The notes beneath the pieces are model-generated. The model was not told the origin of the DNA. It did no database searches and saw only the letters and a list, made by a program, of their open reading frames with translations. Positions 63,601 to 64,000 of a stretch of DNA of 64,000 nt are shown here, one piece after another. The translations under genes and the position numbers were made by a program. The stretch is from the NCBI RefSeq assembly GCF_014892515.1, contig NZ_JADBGR010000109.1, forward strand, positions 95,001 through 159,000, written 5' to 3'. The stretch comes from Myceligenerans pegani. Lineage in GTDB: Bacteria > Actinomycetota > Actinomycetes > Actinomycetales > Cellulomonadaceae. Each line of letters opens with the position of its first letter. Position 1 is the stretch's first letter.

Positions 63601-64000
63601 CGGCGTAGCTGCCCGACGACGGCGGCTCGACCGCGAGCGTGCCGGTGGCGCCGTCGGCGGCGGTGAAGGCCCGGTCGACGACGTTCCCGTCGACGTCGTA
63701 GAGGTAGGCGTGGGCGAGGTCCGCGCCGTCCGGCCCGACGGTTCCCGTGTAGCCGACCAGCAGGCTTCCCGGGGCCCCGGGGCCGGCGACGACCTGGTCT
63801 ACCACGGGCGCCGCGACCTCGGACCACGGCGTGCGTCCGGTGTCGGGCGCGACGTCGAGCTCGGCGTAGAAGACGTTGACCCCGGAGCTGGGCGAGGCCA
63901 GCCAGTAGGTGCCGTCCGCCGGGACCGTGAGGACCTCGGTGGCGATGGGGGCGCTGTCGTCGTCGGCCGCCGCGACGACCCGGTCGACCTCGGTCCAGGA
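60626..64000 (-). CDS. Multidomain secreted pectate lyase, PL9 type (partial, N-terminus beyond window)
   Basis: At least 1124 residues are open to the window edge, so the start and signal peptide are missing. Order from the visible N-terminus: two or more beta-sandwich modules including a fibronectin type III-like one (VTVEWGAVAEAETYSIGLRQG), a concanavalin-like domain (ENFTLRATIHVDDSASKDNQSGFGI), and a PL9-type beta-helix. The helix part has the DUF1565-like RVAPDGDAGGDGTSDAPLDLH and then HLYDLEITRSQGYKKPLHIG, NQDSGIQISG and DADGFGVKLTAGEGN. Two CBM5/12-like modules end the protein (AYEARWWTRGTTP, NHVAYWWTRGLEP). It probably cleaves polygalacturonate by beta-elimination. The call is firm for architecture; exo or endo mode is unknown. 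Confidence 0.88.
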   Translation of the reverse strand, partial: SWTEVDRVVAAADDDSAPIATEVLTVPADGTYWLASPSSGVNVFYAELDVAPDTGRTPWSEVAAPVVDQVVAGPGAPGSLLVGYTGTVGPDGADLAHAYLYDVDGNVVDRAFTAADGATGTLAVEPPSSGSYAVEVLLTRAGEDAPLVSERVATPEFSLPLATPEISGILTTAVSGAAGTVTVEWGAVAEAETYSIGLRQGTEEFTTVVDGVTGTTADVTGLTVGQTYEARVVAHRGGDAATSAPVEFTVSDAVERWQTAHVGVGSGGEVIENEDGSITFDALGNSGKAADSEDGFWYHYTAIDPATENFTLRATIHVDDSASKDNQSGFGIVAVDDLIPNDSSARYMNSAGASVAKYLFGAGGEEGVRYGTPGAKFVHGYTGPPTESSASRDMTDSRAFDWDYKDGYEEGGNANPPRFEAGEDYELTLRRSNTGFHAIWHRDGEQSHEVIQYDPDMLLTQNDEVFYVGLFAARKIKVTVTDWSFETIHPDDDEPAQEPPPVYVTPELAADVTRTTPHDSIDVPLTSNVYGTARVTDADGAVVADGLDVVPGERTVVPLDLARGTNEFTARLVPAADQPHFGEREELESTDPVEIGLSFDARAYNEPGQAIRVAPDGDAGGDGTSDAPLDLHTAVAYAQPGQQIVLEGGTYLPQEAIVIERGRNGTADAPITLMSEPGSRAVLDLSESESGGIWLRGDHWHLYDLEITRSQGYKKPLHIGGHHNVIEKIESHHNQDSGIQISGLSAEPPEMWPSHNLVVSSEAHNNRDPLGNDADGFGVKLTAGEGNVIRYSIAHHNIDDGWDLYAKSTTGPIGVVTVEDSVAYANGWLEDDENLTDLGEGNGFKLGGESMPGAHVLRNSVSFGNLAKGVTSNSGPDVRLENVTSVGNGMVSPSRSAMNVQLKTAASETDYRASGVLSWQATLADELELKQDDTSLLTDPTNYFDGVAAAPGDGPAAVTEDWFVSTDAVNLRPEIGPDGSVVMHGLYELTDVAPSGTGARLAGNPDPTVIEPLPEVVPVAPWYPTTIYTAGDVVAYDGVAYEARWWTRGTTPVDGSWWGPWVAVGPAAMPPVEECATPWSADAVYTRDVVVSHDGVNHVAYWWTRGLEPGTSVHGAWGAVAPCR

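Overview
This 64-kb window comes from the chromosome of a very GC-rich (about 70% or more) actinobacterium. The evidence is the base composition, frequent GTG starts, many leaderless promoters (TANNNT placed 6-8 nt before the start codon), the radA-disA pair, GTP-type PEP carboxykinase and an actinobacterial ArgA. The set of secreted plant cell-wall enzymes suggests a cellulolytic member of the Micrococcales (Promicromonosporaceae or Cellulomonadaceae). That placement is inference; there is no rRNA or marker search behind it.

Region 1 (24-18882, all minus strand) is an L-arabinose/arabinan utilisation island. It holds four secreted GH43-type glycosidases, one fused to a GH51 arabinofuranosidase and three carrying ricin-type lectin modules. 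Next come a YtfQ-YtfR-YtfT-YjfF-type furanose ABC importer, araA, araD, an AraB-like kinase and a LacI-type repressor. Three near-identical palindromes (8621-8638, 13641-13658, 17772-17789) lie upstream of one GH43 gene, the importer operon and the araBDA operon, and so define a probable regulon for that repressor. The logic is: cut arabinan outside the cell, import furanosyl sugar, isomerise, phosphorylate, epimerise to D-xylulose-5-P.

Region 2 (18988-33365) is mostly housekeeping: a membrane protein, proC, three linked membrane-anchored proteins of unknown function, radA, disA, mutY, glpD, argA with an odd repeat insert, and a peptidase. Region 3 (33555-39743) concerns C4-dicarboxylates and gluconeogenesis: a DASS transporter behind a perfect Crp/GlxR-type site, pckG, and a divergent RamB-like regulator.

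Region 4 (39897-50667) is mixed accessory content: a secreted protein, TrmL, a rhamnogalacturonan-acetylesterase-like SGNH hydrolase, a Fic protein behind a six-copy repeat array, a DUF808 protein, a VOC protein under a SoxR-like box, ThuA and GyrI-like proteins, two FAD oxidoreductases and a MerR/GyrI regulator.

Region 5 (50711-64000) returns to plant polysaccharides, with a pectin flavour: a UxaA-type dehydratase, a sugar ABC importer (two permeases and a lipoprotein), a LacI regulator fused to a DUF6807/PmoA-like domain, a Gfo/Idh/MocA oxidoreductase, a secreted beta-helix protein, and a large PL9-type pectate lyase cut by the window edge.

No rRNA, tRNA, CRISPR array, transposase or phage gene was seen. 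No gene-free stretch reaches 300 bases. The longest are 21342-21594 (only the promoter of the following gene is evident) and 8532-8756 (an operator and a terminator).
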